A stretch of 64,000 nt of DNA. It comes from Ciona intestinalis (taxonomy: Eukaryota > Chordata > Ascidiacea > Phlebobranchia > Cionidae). Below are positions 19,701 to 32,474 of the stretch, one piece after another. The stretch is from contig NC_020173.2 in assembly GCF_000224145.3 (NCBI RefSeq), positions 2,954,499 through 3,018,498 on the forward strand, in the 5' to 3' direction. How positions within the stretch are numbered: the first letter of the stretch is position 1; every line of letters begins with the position of its first letter. Under the pieces are notes generated by a model, which saw only the letters and a list, made by a program, of their open reading frames with translations, did no database searches and had not been told where the DNA came from. A program made the position numbers and the translations under genes.

Positions 19701-22700
19701 AAAAACGGTAAAACTGCAGTCAATATATAACATAAAACTGTAATATAGCGAACCGCTGTTTAGCTAAACTGAATGAAGAAAGTAACCTAATTTATCCTCG
19801 TATGGCCAGAAAACAACAGTCATTACAACATGGGTGTTCCATTTCATACAACTCCTACCAGCCTACAAGTTACCATGTATGTTACTTTGTGGGTAACTTT
19901 TTTTTGTATGGCTGACAATTTGCCTGGATGGTTAAATATGGAATAGCAGGAACGGCAAAAAGTAAGTACATCCCAACTAAACTTACCTCCCCTGTAGCAA
20001 GTAATATAGGTTTGGGTGAATGGCAAGCTGAAAGTTCTTTAGACGGTCCGTGTAAAAAGTTACGAACTATTTTCCAGAATCCGTTCCCACTTGTGTCCCC
20101 TATGGAAGAATTATTTAACAGATTTAGAGAGAAAAAAATCTTCTACAAAAAAAATAGTTATTAAGTATTTATTCACACATTGCAATAGCTTGAGCAACTC
20201 GATTGTGGGCATGGAAGTGCCAACCATGGACAAATCACACATTTAATTCGCTGAAGTTCTCACCCGTTAGAATACACCAAAACTATATATGCATGTAAAT
20301 GGAACAGTCTATGAAATAGAACAACCATGTTATAACTTTTGAGCGAGCCCACCATATGCAAGGATAAATTATAGCCACTCATTTATTTATTCAATAATAT
20401 AACATAATTTTTATTTTATTTTTTATCGCTTTGGAAATGGTAGCGAAGATCAGCTTATTTAATACATCAACAAAAGAAGGAAATTAGCAAAAAGAGAGGA
20501 GAATCAGTAAAACAACAGTTTTTTTACACACACTGCAGGTAAAAACTACTTGAATAAAAAAGTATCAGATAAAAGCTTGGCTGGTGAACTCCCATTAATT
20601 CAATAACACTTGCCTTGTTTAAAGTCGAAAACTCCAGGTCCGTCAGTAGTTCCCGCTGCAAAACTGAACCCCATTGCAGGTTTGCATGTTGTGGCTGTGT
20701 GGGTGGCGTTTAAGGTAACAGTCTGGTTTGTCATGTTGATATATTGATGTACTGCATGTACTGGTCCAGTCACATGGCTCTTTGCATTCTTGTACAAGCT
20801 CTGTAAAAATAGTCACACAGGATGTTGTATATAAATAGAAATTATGTAGTACAATAATAGTGAAGTAACTTAACATCATTATGTACACAACATAATCAGT
20901 TTCCTGGTTTTATTTTAGCTCTCTCATGTAGGCCTCGAGTCAGGATCTAGAGGTTAATATTTTGTTTACTGTGGTGATGAGAGTGGCATCCATGAATAAG
21001 TCACATAGGTTCCCACTCACAAGAATATAATGACAAAACCAAATGTATTTTTTGCTTTTTGAAAGTGTGTAACAATTTCATCAGTTTAACAAAAATAAGT
21101 AACAACTTTCTCTATTTAACAGTAAGCATAATACAAAAAAACGACACCCGCAAAATGTATACAAAACAGGACACTCTGTTACAACAACTGTTTTTTCCTG
21201 CAAGTGACATTCATTTATTTAAACAAGTAACATTTATTTATTCTATAAACAAGTGACATTCATATAAACAAGTGACATTCATTTATTTATTTGCCGAATA
21301 AATCTTACCATTGCTTTATCAAACTGATTTTTCCCAATAATTTTTGTACTTTCAAACATGTCTTTTCCTGGTCCACTTGCTATGCAGTTGTGAACTTTAC
21401 CATCACATGTACTGTGTACGTTATCACATGGAACACCTGTGTAATGAAAACATATGCTAAATTATTCATGAGTTTGTGTACATAAAGTTCCCTTACAGTT
21501 GCAACACGTTATTTAAATTAACAAATACCATAACCCTTTAGGGGCGAGATGTGTGTTTGAATTTTTTGGTTTTAACCAACTTTTACATAATGCTCTCTTG
21601 CAGCACATGTGTTTGTGCCAGCAAAAAATAATAATTTTGACATTTTTTTAGAGAAAAATTGCTACAAGTACCTATTTTAAATTTTGTAGATGATGTTATT
21701 AAATTTCAAATAACGTACCTATAAAACTTGGATTTATGTGTAATTTGGGTTTTAGTAAAAATATACACCAAGAAATTATTGCAAAGTAAATGCAAAAGTC
21801 CTCCAAAATTTTCCAAAAACAACATTTCGAACTGAAGTGTCTGTCGCAAAAGTTCCATGGCATAAAGGAGCCACAGAACTCAAAAGGTGTTACTAAACAC
21901 AGCAACATATTTCCACTCCCCCACACCTGTATCTATACAGTGAGGTCCTCTAGTATTAGGTGACACATCTCCTTCGTTGCTTTGAGCAAACGCTGCAACA
22001 AAACTCCCTTCCCCGGGTTTTGAACCTGGATTCATTGCCTCTTCAAACAACAGCTCAGCATAACCTTTATTTAAAATAAGAAATCATTACTGTGAAGAAA
22101 ATGAAATGTGTAACAAAAACTTTTTTTCGTAGCACCTGAATTAGTTATGTCATTACGAGAATTTTATTTGGTTTTAATAATTCTTTTTCGTTACAAGGAC
22201 TTTTTCGTGAGTGTCTTCTAGCCCTAAACCCAAATCCTCTAGGCCTTTTAATTACTACGCTATATGACAAGTTTAATTTCGCTATATGACAAGTGTGGTT
22301 GCAATTGTGGTTGATTTCCACAGCATTAAAATTTATCAATGAAAGCTGCATAATAATTGGCATTATCTACATCACACATACCTTTGTTATCACCACTTAT
22401 AAGGGAATTGGTATTATTCATACTTGTGCAATGGACAGCAAACCAATTGATCATTCCAATACCTGGAAAAAGGAAATTATTAGATATCATAGTAATTATA
22501 TTAATGGTGATAAATAGGTGTATTTCACATACCACTATACCAGTTAAATAAAATGATTAGGTTAAATAGGAAAAATGATGCCAATAATTTAATGGGATAG
22601 CTACAACTACCATGTAAATAAAATTACCCTCCCCCCAAAAAAATTAGGTGATTTTATTTATAACAACTACTTACAATAACCAAAAACATATCAATTGAAA

Positions 22701-25700
22701 ACAATAATTATGTGGTATTACCTTTTCCATTGGCATCAATAAATTTGAGCAATATCATGTCTTTGTCCACATTATACTTGTACCTACGGAAATATAAAGC
22801 TTGATTATTTATAATAAAGCTAACACTTTTGTATTTGCTTCTTGTGGTTTGGAAATATTACATAAACAGTTGTAAAATATTGTGAATTATTTTGATCAGA
22901 AAAAGGCTCTTTCAATGATAGAACATGTCTTCATGTTTTTCGCAACTAAACATTTGTTGTTTTTTTATTATTATTAATGAAAAAGGTTTTAAATGATTTC
23001 CAGACAATAGATTTTAAACTTTTTTGAGATAAATTTAAATTTTAAAAAGTTTTAAATGGTTGAGCAAAAAATATTTTTGAATGAAAATAGTTATGACAGT
23101 GAGCCTTGAACCTTGTATCCCTTGGATAAAAGCAAAACTGCATACCTTGCTCTTTCTTGTTCCGGGTTATTAATATAAGCAAGTGGGCTCCTGTTGATAT
23201 TAGAATCCAATAACTCGCCTTTGTTCATAAGTATTTTTCCAGGGGCAGCGCTTTCGTGTGCAATATGAATGCTCTGTTTGTTATAAAAAAATCTTGAATC
23301 AACAAACAAATTATTAATTCAATACAGAGTGTTGGGTGTTTTGTTAACACCTGCTGTTTCATAATGCATTTTTTCAATAATAGTTCCCAGGCGGTTAAAG
23401 GGAATATTCATACTATTAGTACAATACAGAGTGTTGTGTCTATAGTTGAACAATCTATAGGTAAATACTAGGCTGTGGCTGCATCAAAGCTTTTATTATT
23501 AGATAAATTAGTATAAAAAATCATTTTAATAACGTCAAAATTAATTCTGGAAATTATGTTTGGTTTGATTACTACTAACTTAGATAACCATATTATATAA
23601 CTTGTCCTACCTATATGCCCGTCTGTCAAGGTATAAAAATAGAAGTTTGTACGGCATGCATAACTTACCTTAATCCTACCTTTAAGCCTGGGTTTCCCCT
23701 TCTATACACACCCACACAAAACATACTATGCCTGTTATATACATCTGCAATTATATCAACAAACAAACAAACATACATTACCTCAACAATGCCTTCAACC
23801 ATTGCTTTTAGTGTTTCAGGCACATAACCCATAGAAGTGATTTGAAATAACACATCTTGAAGAAAACCTGGATGAAAAATGGGCTTAATTATTGGGCACA
23901 CACTTTTTAATTGATAAGTTGTGTAAATATGGGTTGGGTTTTATGACTAGACATGCTGGGGAACTGAGATTTAGGATGGAGTCCATGTAGCAATATTTTA
24001 TTAAAATATTTTTTACAGATAGCTTACAGTATGTAAAGTAAACTAAAGTTTATTGTATCTCTATTATGTGGGTAGGTTCCATACTAAAGTGTGGCAGACC
24101 ATTCCAAATTTAATTTATTACCCCAACCTTATAATGTACACAGCATTCTGTTCGGCACGGGTGAAGTCCTACAACATGCCCTCCATGAGCCCGCAATTTG
24201 GGCAGATTTGGCCCATTACCTCAACATTTTATATGCACATTCTTTTCTACATGAGTAAGGTCCTACAACGTCAAACACCATTGGCCTAAGGTTTAGGTGG
24301 ATTCGGTTCATTACCCCAACTTGCAAGCGCTTATAGAGCAACACACTTGTATGGTTAAGCTTCAGCAACTAACCTGCAGGGGCTGAATGAGTGTGAGTCC
24401 CGCTTATACAAACATTGCCTGCATCATACAAACTTCCATATCTCTGCTTGAGAACCTTTAAGACCTGAAATTGGATACGTTTTAAACAAAGTGTCTCATG
24501 GATAATTTGGTTTCCTGTGAAAATGTCTCCACTATATAAGGAAAAATATGTGTTTAAATTAAATGTCTCGGAAAGGAGACCGCAAACTGTAAGTTTAAGA
24601 AACATTGTTGAGTTGTAAATAAAATCTTGTTTTTTTGATTTTTATATATTTTTTTACCTCTAGTTTTACAAGTAGGGACCCCATGCAAGCATCAACGTTG
24701 ACAAATAATATACGGTTACGACCTTGTTGAACTAGGAAGGCACGAGCGTATTGTCGCATATGAAGTCCACCAGACACTTGGTTGGGGTTCGCATAACCCA
24801 TCTGTAAGAAAGAAATATGTTAAATAACTTTCATAAACATTTCTCAACGTGTCTATAAATGAATGTAGGCTAATGTATTCATCAATAAAGGACAACTAGG
24901 TTAGGGCAATTATTGTTAAATGTTTTACCCAGAGACACATAAAATCAAACTGGTTACTGAATTAAACCTCACACCTGTAACCTCTGTGTTAGAGGCAGTA
25001 GGTCATGTATTTGCACAGTGATGATAGGCCATACATATGGGTAACAGACAACTATTTGCTTTATTGATATATTTTGTAGGATTAGGTGTACCACTTTTAC
25101 AACCGAAATTAGCACACTGGGCAGTATTTCCTCTTCCTTTAGTTTAGTACAAAGGATAAAGTTAACAAGCACTCAGTTATGCATAGCTTACAAAGGGCAC
25201 AGCCCACTGCGTGGTACTGCTGCATAATAAACACACCAGACACACCCACCCCTCTAAATATAGCAGCAACATCTGCTGCATAAATGAAATGTACTGGGGC
25301 ATTAACTGCTTACCATATTCACATCTGCTGCAGGTCCCGTAATGTCGGCCCGGCCAACACCGATGATGTAACTTGAGCTTGCATCTTTGCCTGAAAGTAA
25401 AATAACTGTTAATGTTGCTCAAGTTTAAAACATACGTTTTTATGTGTTTTTGAAGTTATGTTTGATTTATACTTTTTTCGGAGTAAATTTTTATCTGGAT
25501 TTACAGCCAGGGTTTTTATCATTTGTTTTTACCTAACAACCACGCTGAGGGTAAAAACTGCTGTTGGAAAAGCATCGGTTGAAAAGCGTGACTAATAAAC
25601 CCCAAGAATCCCATGTTTCAATATTACGTAATGAAGTAATATTAGTTGGGTAATTGAAAATCGTAAAGATTAGGCAGGACAATAATGATAAATTATAAAT

Positions 25701-28700
25701 TAAAATGTCAATTCAATTGAACAATACATGGAGTTACATGTGATCCTATAGTAATGAAATAGGACACCGCATCGCGCGTGCTATAACAACGGAAACTCTA
25801 TTTAGAAGAAAGGCGCCTCTTAGAAATTTAACGTTTAAATAAAAGCGCGCGTCGTTTAGTCATACAGTCGCGGTTTCGAGTTGAGTGTCTATATGACATC
25901 ACAAAAGCCGATAATCCTTCACGCCGGTCGTAAGCAAAGTGACGTCATAGTTCAAGCATTTGTGAGCGCAGAATGGTACGAGTATAGGCGACCAATAGGA
26001 GAACAGGTATACGGCGACGCGAAACCGGCGGTGCCTTTGGGCGTCGACTAAATAAATGAATTACCGTATATTACTCTTAGGTCCAAAATCTTGGTTTCTT
26101 TGAACTTATACGGTAAACCCCTTCCTTCACTTTTTGTTAGTTTTTTAATTGATTATTGCCCATGCCCCAGGTGACACTGACAGGTGTGACTGATTTTTAA
26201 CGGATATTTTTAACTTAATAACATGAGGAAGCACGAGTGTGTTATATAAATTGCTTTTAGGTCTAATCGCTTTACTGAAAAAATTTGGTTACTTGAAATT
26301 GACACGGTAGATCAGTTACAACACATTTTGTTTTTTTTAAATTAGTATGGTGGGGCGCGGGAAGATGGGACACCTTTTTATTCTATTTTCTCGTCCCTAT
26401 TTGTAAACAAATAACAATCGAAGAATTAAAAAAACGTATCCTTACGAGTCCCCCAAAGACCATTTCCACTGTTTAAAACACAATCAGGATGTTTGAATAT
26501 TATGTGCTAAAGGTGTCCCGTCTTCCTTCACCCTACTATATAAAGAGGTTATTTCTTCTGAGCACAACATGTTTTAACAATCGGCATTGTCACTTTCGTT
26601 CTCATAATGTCATTCGAATTCCCAATTTAGTTAAGTGCGACAAAACAACTCTATAAATGACTTGGAGAGGTAACGAACCGTGGACCGCGATACGCGCGAT
26701 ATTAACGACATATATGGACCGCTAAGAGCGGTAGGTATTTCTTAGCAGAAAACCGAACGTATATCGAAGTCCAAATTCCAATTTACCTAAAACGACACTG
26801 TGGGAAAAAAAACAAATATATCTATGATGTGATAGTGGGTTTTATTTTATTGCCATTTTTTTCATTACGGAGATTTCAAGCGTGGGAATTTTGGAGTTAA
26901 TTCTTTAAGAGACGGCGACAGAGTTAATTCTTTAAGAGACGGTTTCAATTGTTTTCACGACACAATAAATGTATAGTCGAGTGACGTAAGACAGTTTAGG
27001 TTTTCAAAAACTTTCCATTTTTTCCCGGTTCATTTAGTACAGTAAAGTTGAGTAAACGAAGAACATTTCTACAGAATGTTTTCATAATATATGACCGTTG
27101 TCCGACGACTCTATAACAGAGTTCTTACTTGTTTAAAACACTACCAGAAAACAGGGGATTCAGGTGGTAACGGTATCCCATATTCCTATACACGAACATC
27201 CGTTCCACAAGTGTAACTACAAGAATGTTGTTACACAATGATTAGCCACAGACCTTCAGCAAAGGATAAGAAAATCAAAACAAAACGACCACAAAGTAAC
27301 ATACGTGGGAAACCATAAGCGAGCATGTGGTTTGACAGGACACCCTTGTTATAACCTCTAAATTTACCACGCCAAGTGAGTATTTATTCCTTTAGCATTC
27401 TACTCTGGTTGGGGCATCGGTTTACTGCGGCTAACGTATCGATCAATACATTTTCCAAACAGCGTAAAGGAAAATCGAACAGAACGAACTAAACGCGTTT
27501 GTGGTAAGTGACTGAGTGAAAGCAAATTAAGATTAAACACTGACATGTTTTTTCCCTTAGTTTTAACTGGTTGGTAGGGTGGGGGGAGCTGAGACACTTT
27601 TCATTCTATTTTCTCGTCGCATTTGGTAGTAAACAAAGAGCATTCAAACAAATATAAATCCGTATCCCCTCGACTCTCGTAGAACGTTGGTAATTGCTTA
27701 AAACACGATCAAGATATTTGGATATAATGTACTAAAGGTGTCTCATCTCCCCCTACCCCATATAGATTGACTCGTTAACACGGTATAATAAAGTAAGAAT
27801 GTGCGGTGTGAATGAATAAATGTAACTTGCTTTATCCTGGAATGGCCGGAAAACCAAAATCGTTTGAGCTATTTGAAAACGTAGCGTGTTGTTTTCACAA
27901 CGATAAACACGTTATAACTTAACAGTGGGCATGGGGTGTATGAATACACCATGTGTGTCTGGTATATAAGTAGACACCCATGTTATAATTGACAGCGAGC
28001 ATAAAGTGTATGATAAGCATGTGTACTTTACAATGGCACATTTATGTTATAAGCTGTAGTAGAACTAGCATCTACCATTATAAAGAAGCTAACGTTCTAC
28101 TACAGCACCATATTGACTACCCAACACACAGCTTATTCGCGTACGTGATTAAAATCGCAATTAAAACCGCCTTAACGCGGGATATCAAACATGGGAGTAA
28201 CTCAGTCAATATTGAATCGTAGTAGCAACCGGCGTTTCGCCGGTAATGTAAATAGCTCATGGGAAATGCGTTCGAAGGTTCTGGTTTCCTATGAGCGGTA
28301 GTAGGAAGTCACTGGAAAACAACTGATACGTGTATACGTGTCCTTGTACATTACCAAGTCAAACGAAACGGTTTAATTAATTTCCTAAGTACCTAATGTC
28401 ATCGGTTTAGAGTTAATGACTAAGTATGCAATAAGCACTCTCGGTATCTAAGCCACACATTGGTTGATAGACAGGAAGAAAAGGTTTTAAATTTAAAGAA
28501 AAAAAACTTTTTCAAGATGATTTCAGAACACTCACCCAAAGTTTCTGAACAGTCTTTCAACTTATATAGTAGGATGGGGGAAGATGGGACACCTTTAGCA
28601 CGTAATATCCAAATATCATGATCGTGTTTTAAACAATTAATAACGGTCTATGGGAGTCGTAAGGATACGGTTTTATAATTCTTTGAATGTTCTTCGTTTA

Positions 28701-31700
28701 CTACCAAACGGGACGAGAAAATAGAATAAAAAAGGTGTCCCATCTTCCCCCAACCTACTATATATCCAGTTGCAAATACCACAGAAAATAACCACCAAAT
28801 ATACAGTTTCAGTGCAAAAAAACGTGGCGATAACAGCTCTTAATATTACACAATTTTCGAACGTTCGGGTTTAGAATACAAAAACCATCATCGGTGCTTT
28901 TGGAAATTGAAATGTTTGGTCTATTAAAATCCCTTAGCTGTCACAAACGCCAGGCCTTCTATACCCGCAAACTAATATACTTTTTTACAACTATGCGGTG
29001 AATGCTAGGAATAGACGATAAGGTAAACCAAAATCACTCATGTAAACACATAGCTGAAGTCTTCATTTAGTCATGTCAACGCGTGGTTTGCATTGGTTTG
29101 TAAAATATATGCGCTTGCGACGTATGAAACTTCTAACACAAGATAAACAAGACGAATTAGGATCATTATTATAGGGACATATTCGCATATTACAATATCT
29201 AGAGACGAATTGTGGAATACAGCAGTCAAATTAGAATAAACACTTTGATTTTAGGCTTATCAGGAACAGTCTCTTTAGAACGGTTTGATGTTGATTAATT
29301 GGCAGTTTTGAGACACATTGGGATCGTGTTAAGGCAGGCAAGCGACTTATATAACAATGCGTAGGCGTATTTTACAAACGATATGTCATTTCCATGTTTT
29401 ACGTGCTGGTGCGCATTTGTAAACATTAAACATTGCTGCTATCGTAATTGAGCTGATTACATTTGTTTCTTGCTTTTGGGTACTATAACAAAATAAATTT
29501 CAACGACACAATATGTGCAACAACAATAATTACGACGGAGTATATTAAAAAATATTAGGTCTTAAATTACAATCATTTTGCTCGAAACTAACCTGAAAAC
29601 ATTTGTTTCATTTTGTCGAGTGCCATCGTGGTTGATTCGTGAACGTTAGCGGACGAGGTTGTAGGATTTGTGGGTATAGTGGGTAAAGCTTTAGGGCTTG
29701 TGGGTGTGGTGGGTAAAGCTTTAGAGGCCGTAGGTGTAGTGGGTAAAGTTTCAGGGGTTGTGGGTGTAGTGGGTAAAGTTTCAGGGGTTGTGGGTGTGGT
29801 GGGTAAAGTTTTAGGGGTTGTGGGTATAGCATTGTACGATTCAGTTGTTTGAGATTTTTTAGCGTTTCCTTCGGTCGAGACTGCTGTAGTTTTATCTGGT
29901 CTTCGATTAGTTGGTTTGAATTCGTTACTTGGATTGGCGGATACAGTGGGGTTGACTTGAGGAGGGCTGTCGTCTTTAGATGGAAAGTTTTTGAGGGTTG
30001 GGGTCGGGGTGAAGGTAACAGTAGTAGTTGCGCTGGGTAGTGGGTGGGTGTCTGTAAGATATAGTAGGTTGGGATAAGTTGGTCCAATATCTTTTATTGT
30101 ATTATAAGATGGTTTTCAATATTTTTTATCGTATTATATAAACACAATAACTATACAATGCTTGTGCCTGCTTCGTATGTTTAACAAACCGCAGACTTTG
30201 GACTGACTACAGAACAGAATTAGAGAGGAGAATTATTAATTTAACAGTATATAGAAATTAGACCTGTAGCTCTACAGGGAAGGGGTAAGATACCAATCCT
30301 CAAAGAACGGCAAATATTGAAAGTAGAAAGGAGAAACTTGCCAAAAGATTAATTGCTTTGTTACAAATAAAGTAAGGTTGGTACTTCGTGACAAGATTGA
30401 TCGTTTCTGTAAGGTAGTTATTGTACCTTAACTATCTGAACTGTTTCATAACGACCGTCGTCGTGTTTGTACAAATGGCTTAAATAAATGCTTCATTCTC
30501 GCGTGACCGGAAAACGACAGTCGTTATAACACGGGTGTTCTATTTCATACATCTCGTGCCAGCTTACGAGTTACCACGAATGAAACTTGGTAGATGATTT
30601 TTTTAGATTTTTATGTTTATTTAGGTGTTGCTTACAATTTAGACAACCCATTAGTGTCCACTGGGCTGCTGCTAAGTGTCTTGCCAAAGACACATACGAC
30701 CACAATGGTGGCAGTGACGAGTATAAACCTCTGTGCTTGGGACTTACTTGTGTGTGTGAAGTTTAGGCCATGGTTTCCTTTCTGTGGTGGGGTGAGTTTC
30801 GTTCCACTGTAGTTAAAGTTATCGCTAGAGGTTTTCGACGATTTGCCTGTAGAAAAAAATGTCTATGTAACATTTCTATTGACTGTTTGTATAAGTTGTA
30901 CAATCAGTAAGATTTGCATAAATAAGACTCACTTAGTTACTAAGTGCACAGATTTTGAAGGCAATTACCATTAATTGACCTCTTCCATTAATAGATTAAT
31001 GTCAGTAATGCCATTGTATGTCGGCACTTGTATTCTAGTGTAAAACAAAGCGTCGTTGTAAATTTTGAGAGGGAAATGGTTATATGGTAGGGTAGGAGAG
31101 GGGGCACATTTTTGTTCTATTTTCTCGTCACATTTGGTAGTAAACGAAGAACATTCAAAGAAATACAAAAGCGTATTCTAATGACTCCCATAGACCGTTG
31201 TTAATTGTTCAAAACACGATCAGGATATTTGAATACCTTGCACTAAATGTGTCCCATCTCTCCACAGTACTTATCACGTAACACGCGAAGTGCCAAGTTT
31301 TTAAGAGTTATGCTTTGTCGATCAAGGATATAAATATGTACAGACAGTATTAACTGTAGGACCATGTACAAGCACTCTTAAGTCACTTACCGTTCATAAA
31401 TATGGCAAGAACAACGAAGAATGCCAGCCATAAGGATAATCCAACTCCGATAAGAACTTCTAATCTTCTTCGTCTGCTCAGTCGTAATAACCAGCTTTTG
31501 TAGCCGAGAGGAGATTCGGAATGTCGGCTGTCTGCATGATAAAAATCAGAATGCGTGGGCGTAACGATGCAAATATGTCGTTATCGGGCCTATACTAGAA
31601 TATATGTTTTATTACGCCCTGGTTGCTGCTATCGGGCATAATATATTGTACAAAAACTGATCTTCTGGCATAAAAAATGCTAAATATTATAGTATAGTGG

Positions 31701-32474
31701 AGTAAGATGGATACCGTTAGCAGTTTTAGCACAAACAATCTCATCCCATAGACCGGAATTAATTGTAAAACGACCGATGATGGCATTGTGTATATCAAAT
31801 GATTGCTCGGCATGTATAATCTTTCTTTTTATTTGACTTAATATTATTGGTCTAAAATCATTTTACACATGAAGATTTAAAGCGAGAGGGTAATAGGAAA
31901 AGCTAAGATAAAATCAAAACCCGATTAATTAAACAAACTAAACGTAAAACTTACGTTGGTTTCGGTTCCCAAGCGCAGCGACTGCTTCAGATGATTTGAT
32001 TTTCTTTTCGTTTGAAGCTAACTTTAATCTTTCCCAAGAGTCCTGTCTTGAACTGCCCGATACGTCAATAACTGTCGCTTCCGGCACCTCATACGTCACC
32101 TCTGTGACGTTATCGTTAGTCGTGACGTCATCATTTATCGTGACGTCACTGGTCTCAAGCAAGCTTTCGGTTTCAGCGTTGTCATAGTTACTGCCGCGGT
32201 CGTCTACATCATCGCACTGTTCCGCATGAACGGTCACGGTCACGTGTGCGGGTGTAGCCTGCGTTTCCATATTGGGTGAACAACCGTCGACCAATAAAGA
32301 AGAAGGGGTGTCGTCAGTGGTTTTATACTTCTTGGGCACATTCGGTGGCGGTGTGACGTCACTATCCTCACGCGCTCCGTCATTATCCTTAGGTGTGACG
32401 TTACTAACTTCCGGTGTGACGTCATCAAAGGTCGTAGGATCAGGTTCCGTGTTTTCAACCGTGGAAGACACCAT
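16796..32474 (-). CDS. ASAH2: Neutral ceramidase, type II membrane form
   Basis: Hydrolyses ceramide to sphingosine and fatty acid at the cell surface. Twenty-one exons, high to low: 31955-32474, 31391-31531, 29593-30051, 25314-25390, 24658-24801, 24374-24464, 23782-23867, 23146-23273, 22722-22783, 22382-22462, 21927-22064, 21309-21436, 20614-20800, 19987-20099, 19361-19495, 18892-18990, 18515-18610, 18157-18300, 17556-17608, 17344-17426, 16796-16994; about 1056 aa (human 780). Residues 1-196 are a cytoplasmic tail with a dileucine-type ETESLL (101-106). RRRR precedes one membrane segment (197-220), so type II. A Thr/Pro stalk follows, with 10-residue TLPTTPTTPE-like repeats. The catalytic domain shows GTHTHSAPAG (469-478), FAVH580, nucleophile Ser631 in GDVSPN, and PGEFTTMSGRR. 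Exon 13 ends in a GC donor. The exon 18/19 junction is out of phase with donor CAG|GTAAAT; a weaker donor 7 bases on (exon low end 18150) restores frame. Confidence 0.92.
17805..18121. repeat. Tandem duplication of a ~159-bp unit in ASAH2 intron 18
   Basis: Two adjacent, slightly diverged copies. Landmarks AAAAAATCC(C/T)CTATGTAAA, GGGCT(G/A)TTTCACAATTTCATT and GTTTCGATTTAATATGACC each occur twice at the same offset. The pair almost fills the intron and ends about 30 bases from the exon 18 donor. Confidence 0.75.
19025..19350 (-). repeat. 68-bp minisatellite array in ASAH2 intron 15
   Basis: About five units containing CACCTCATGCTTACTGTC, TTATAACATGGGTGTCTTC and a palindrome-like GGTGTATTCATACACC. 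The array ends about 10 bases from the exon 15 donor (exon low end 19361). The same unit, in the opposite direction, occurs near 10600, 27915 and 61910. Confidence 0.75.
19798..19925. repeat. Partial SINE-like repeat
   Basis: Shares TATGGCCAGAAAACAACAG, ACATGGGTGTTC, TACAAGTTACCATGTATG and CTGACAATTTG with the copies at 30479 and 48955, but lacks the tRNA-like part. Confidence 0.55.
24147..24325. repeat. Dispersed repeat (two partial units)
   Basis: Two successive copies of a degenerate motif: GTGAAGTCCTACAACATGCC ... CAGATTTGGCCCATTACC and GTAAGGTCCTACAACGTCA ... TTCGGTTCATTACCCC. The same motif, the body of the composite SINE at 7467, recurs near 3000, 11860 (reversed), 46742, 52205, 60396 and 62700. 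Confidence 0.5.
26343..26541. mobile_element. MITE copy B
   Basis: Termini TAGTATGGTGGGGCGCGGGA and CTTCACCCTACTATA with GATGGGACACC / GGTGTCCCGTC just inside. The interior is inverted relative to the copies at 298 and 28564 (TTCTATTTTCTCGTC on the left). Confidence 0.75.
27572..27764. mobile_element. MITE copy C
   Basis: Left end GGTAGGGTGGGGGGAGCTGA; right end GGTGTCTCATCTCCCCCTACCCCATATA; interior in the same direction as copy B (TTCTATTTTCTCGTCGC on the left). Confidence 0.7.
28564..28763. mobile_element. MITE copy D, well preserved
   Basis: Starts TATAGTAGGATGGGGGAAGA and ends with the complementary pattern CTTCCCCCAACCTACTATA, with TGGGACACCTTTAGCACG and AAAAGGTGTCCCA inside. It closely matches copies A (298) and H (35917), suggesting fairly recent activity of the family. 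Confidence 0.8.
30479..30735. repeat. SINE-like repeat, near full length
   Basis: Contains, in order, GTGACCGGAAAACGACAGTC, ACACGGGTGTTC, CTTACGAGTTACCACG, ACAATTTAGACAACCCATTA, CCACTGGGCTGCTGCTAAGT, CTTGCCAAAGACACATACG and CACAATGGTGGCAG. The same series is found at 48955 and 53535. Lies in ASAH2 intron 2. Confidence 0.65.
31083..31270. mobile_element. MITE copy E, diverged
   Basis: Left end TATGGTAGGGTAGGAGAGGG with GGCACATTTTTGTTCTATTTTC; right part AAATGTGTCCCATCTCTCCAC. The interior direction matches copies B and C. Confidence 0.6.
31690..31800. mobile_element. MITE remnant
   Basis: Only the left end is clear (TATAGTATAGTGGAGTAAGATGG), followed by a shortened interior. It resembles the diverged copy at 15571. 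Confidence 0.4.
32105..32424. promoter_or_regulatory. Cluster of CRE palindromes inside ASAH2 coding exon 1
   Basis: Four perfect TGACGTCA palindromes (32123-32130, 32141-32148, 32354-32361, 32417-32424) and two one-mismatch forms (32105-32112, 32396-32403) lie within 320 bases of coding sequence just after the start codon. They encode the repeated Asp-Val-Thr of the tail. CREB/ATF factors bind this octamer; whether they act here is inference. Confidence 0.4.

Larger units (their letters stand above)
25391..29592. other. ASAH2 intron 3 (4.2 kb), repeat-rich
   Basis: The largest intron here. It contains MITE copies at 26343-26541, 27572-27764 and 28564-28763, a single 68-bp minisatellite region (about 27915-28015) and a 23-25 bp tandem duplication GAGTTAATTCTTTAAGAGACGG (about 26894-26941). 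No coding exon in phase with the flanking ceramidase exons was found. Confidence 0.6.

Noticed and set aside
29608-30087. Separate proline/leucine-rich 159-aa protein on the minus strand
   Set aside because: It is the wrong frame of ASAH2 exon 3. The frame in phase with both neighbouring exons gives the Thr/Pro-rich stalk.
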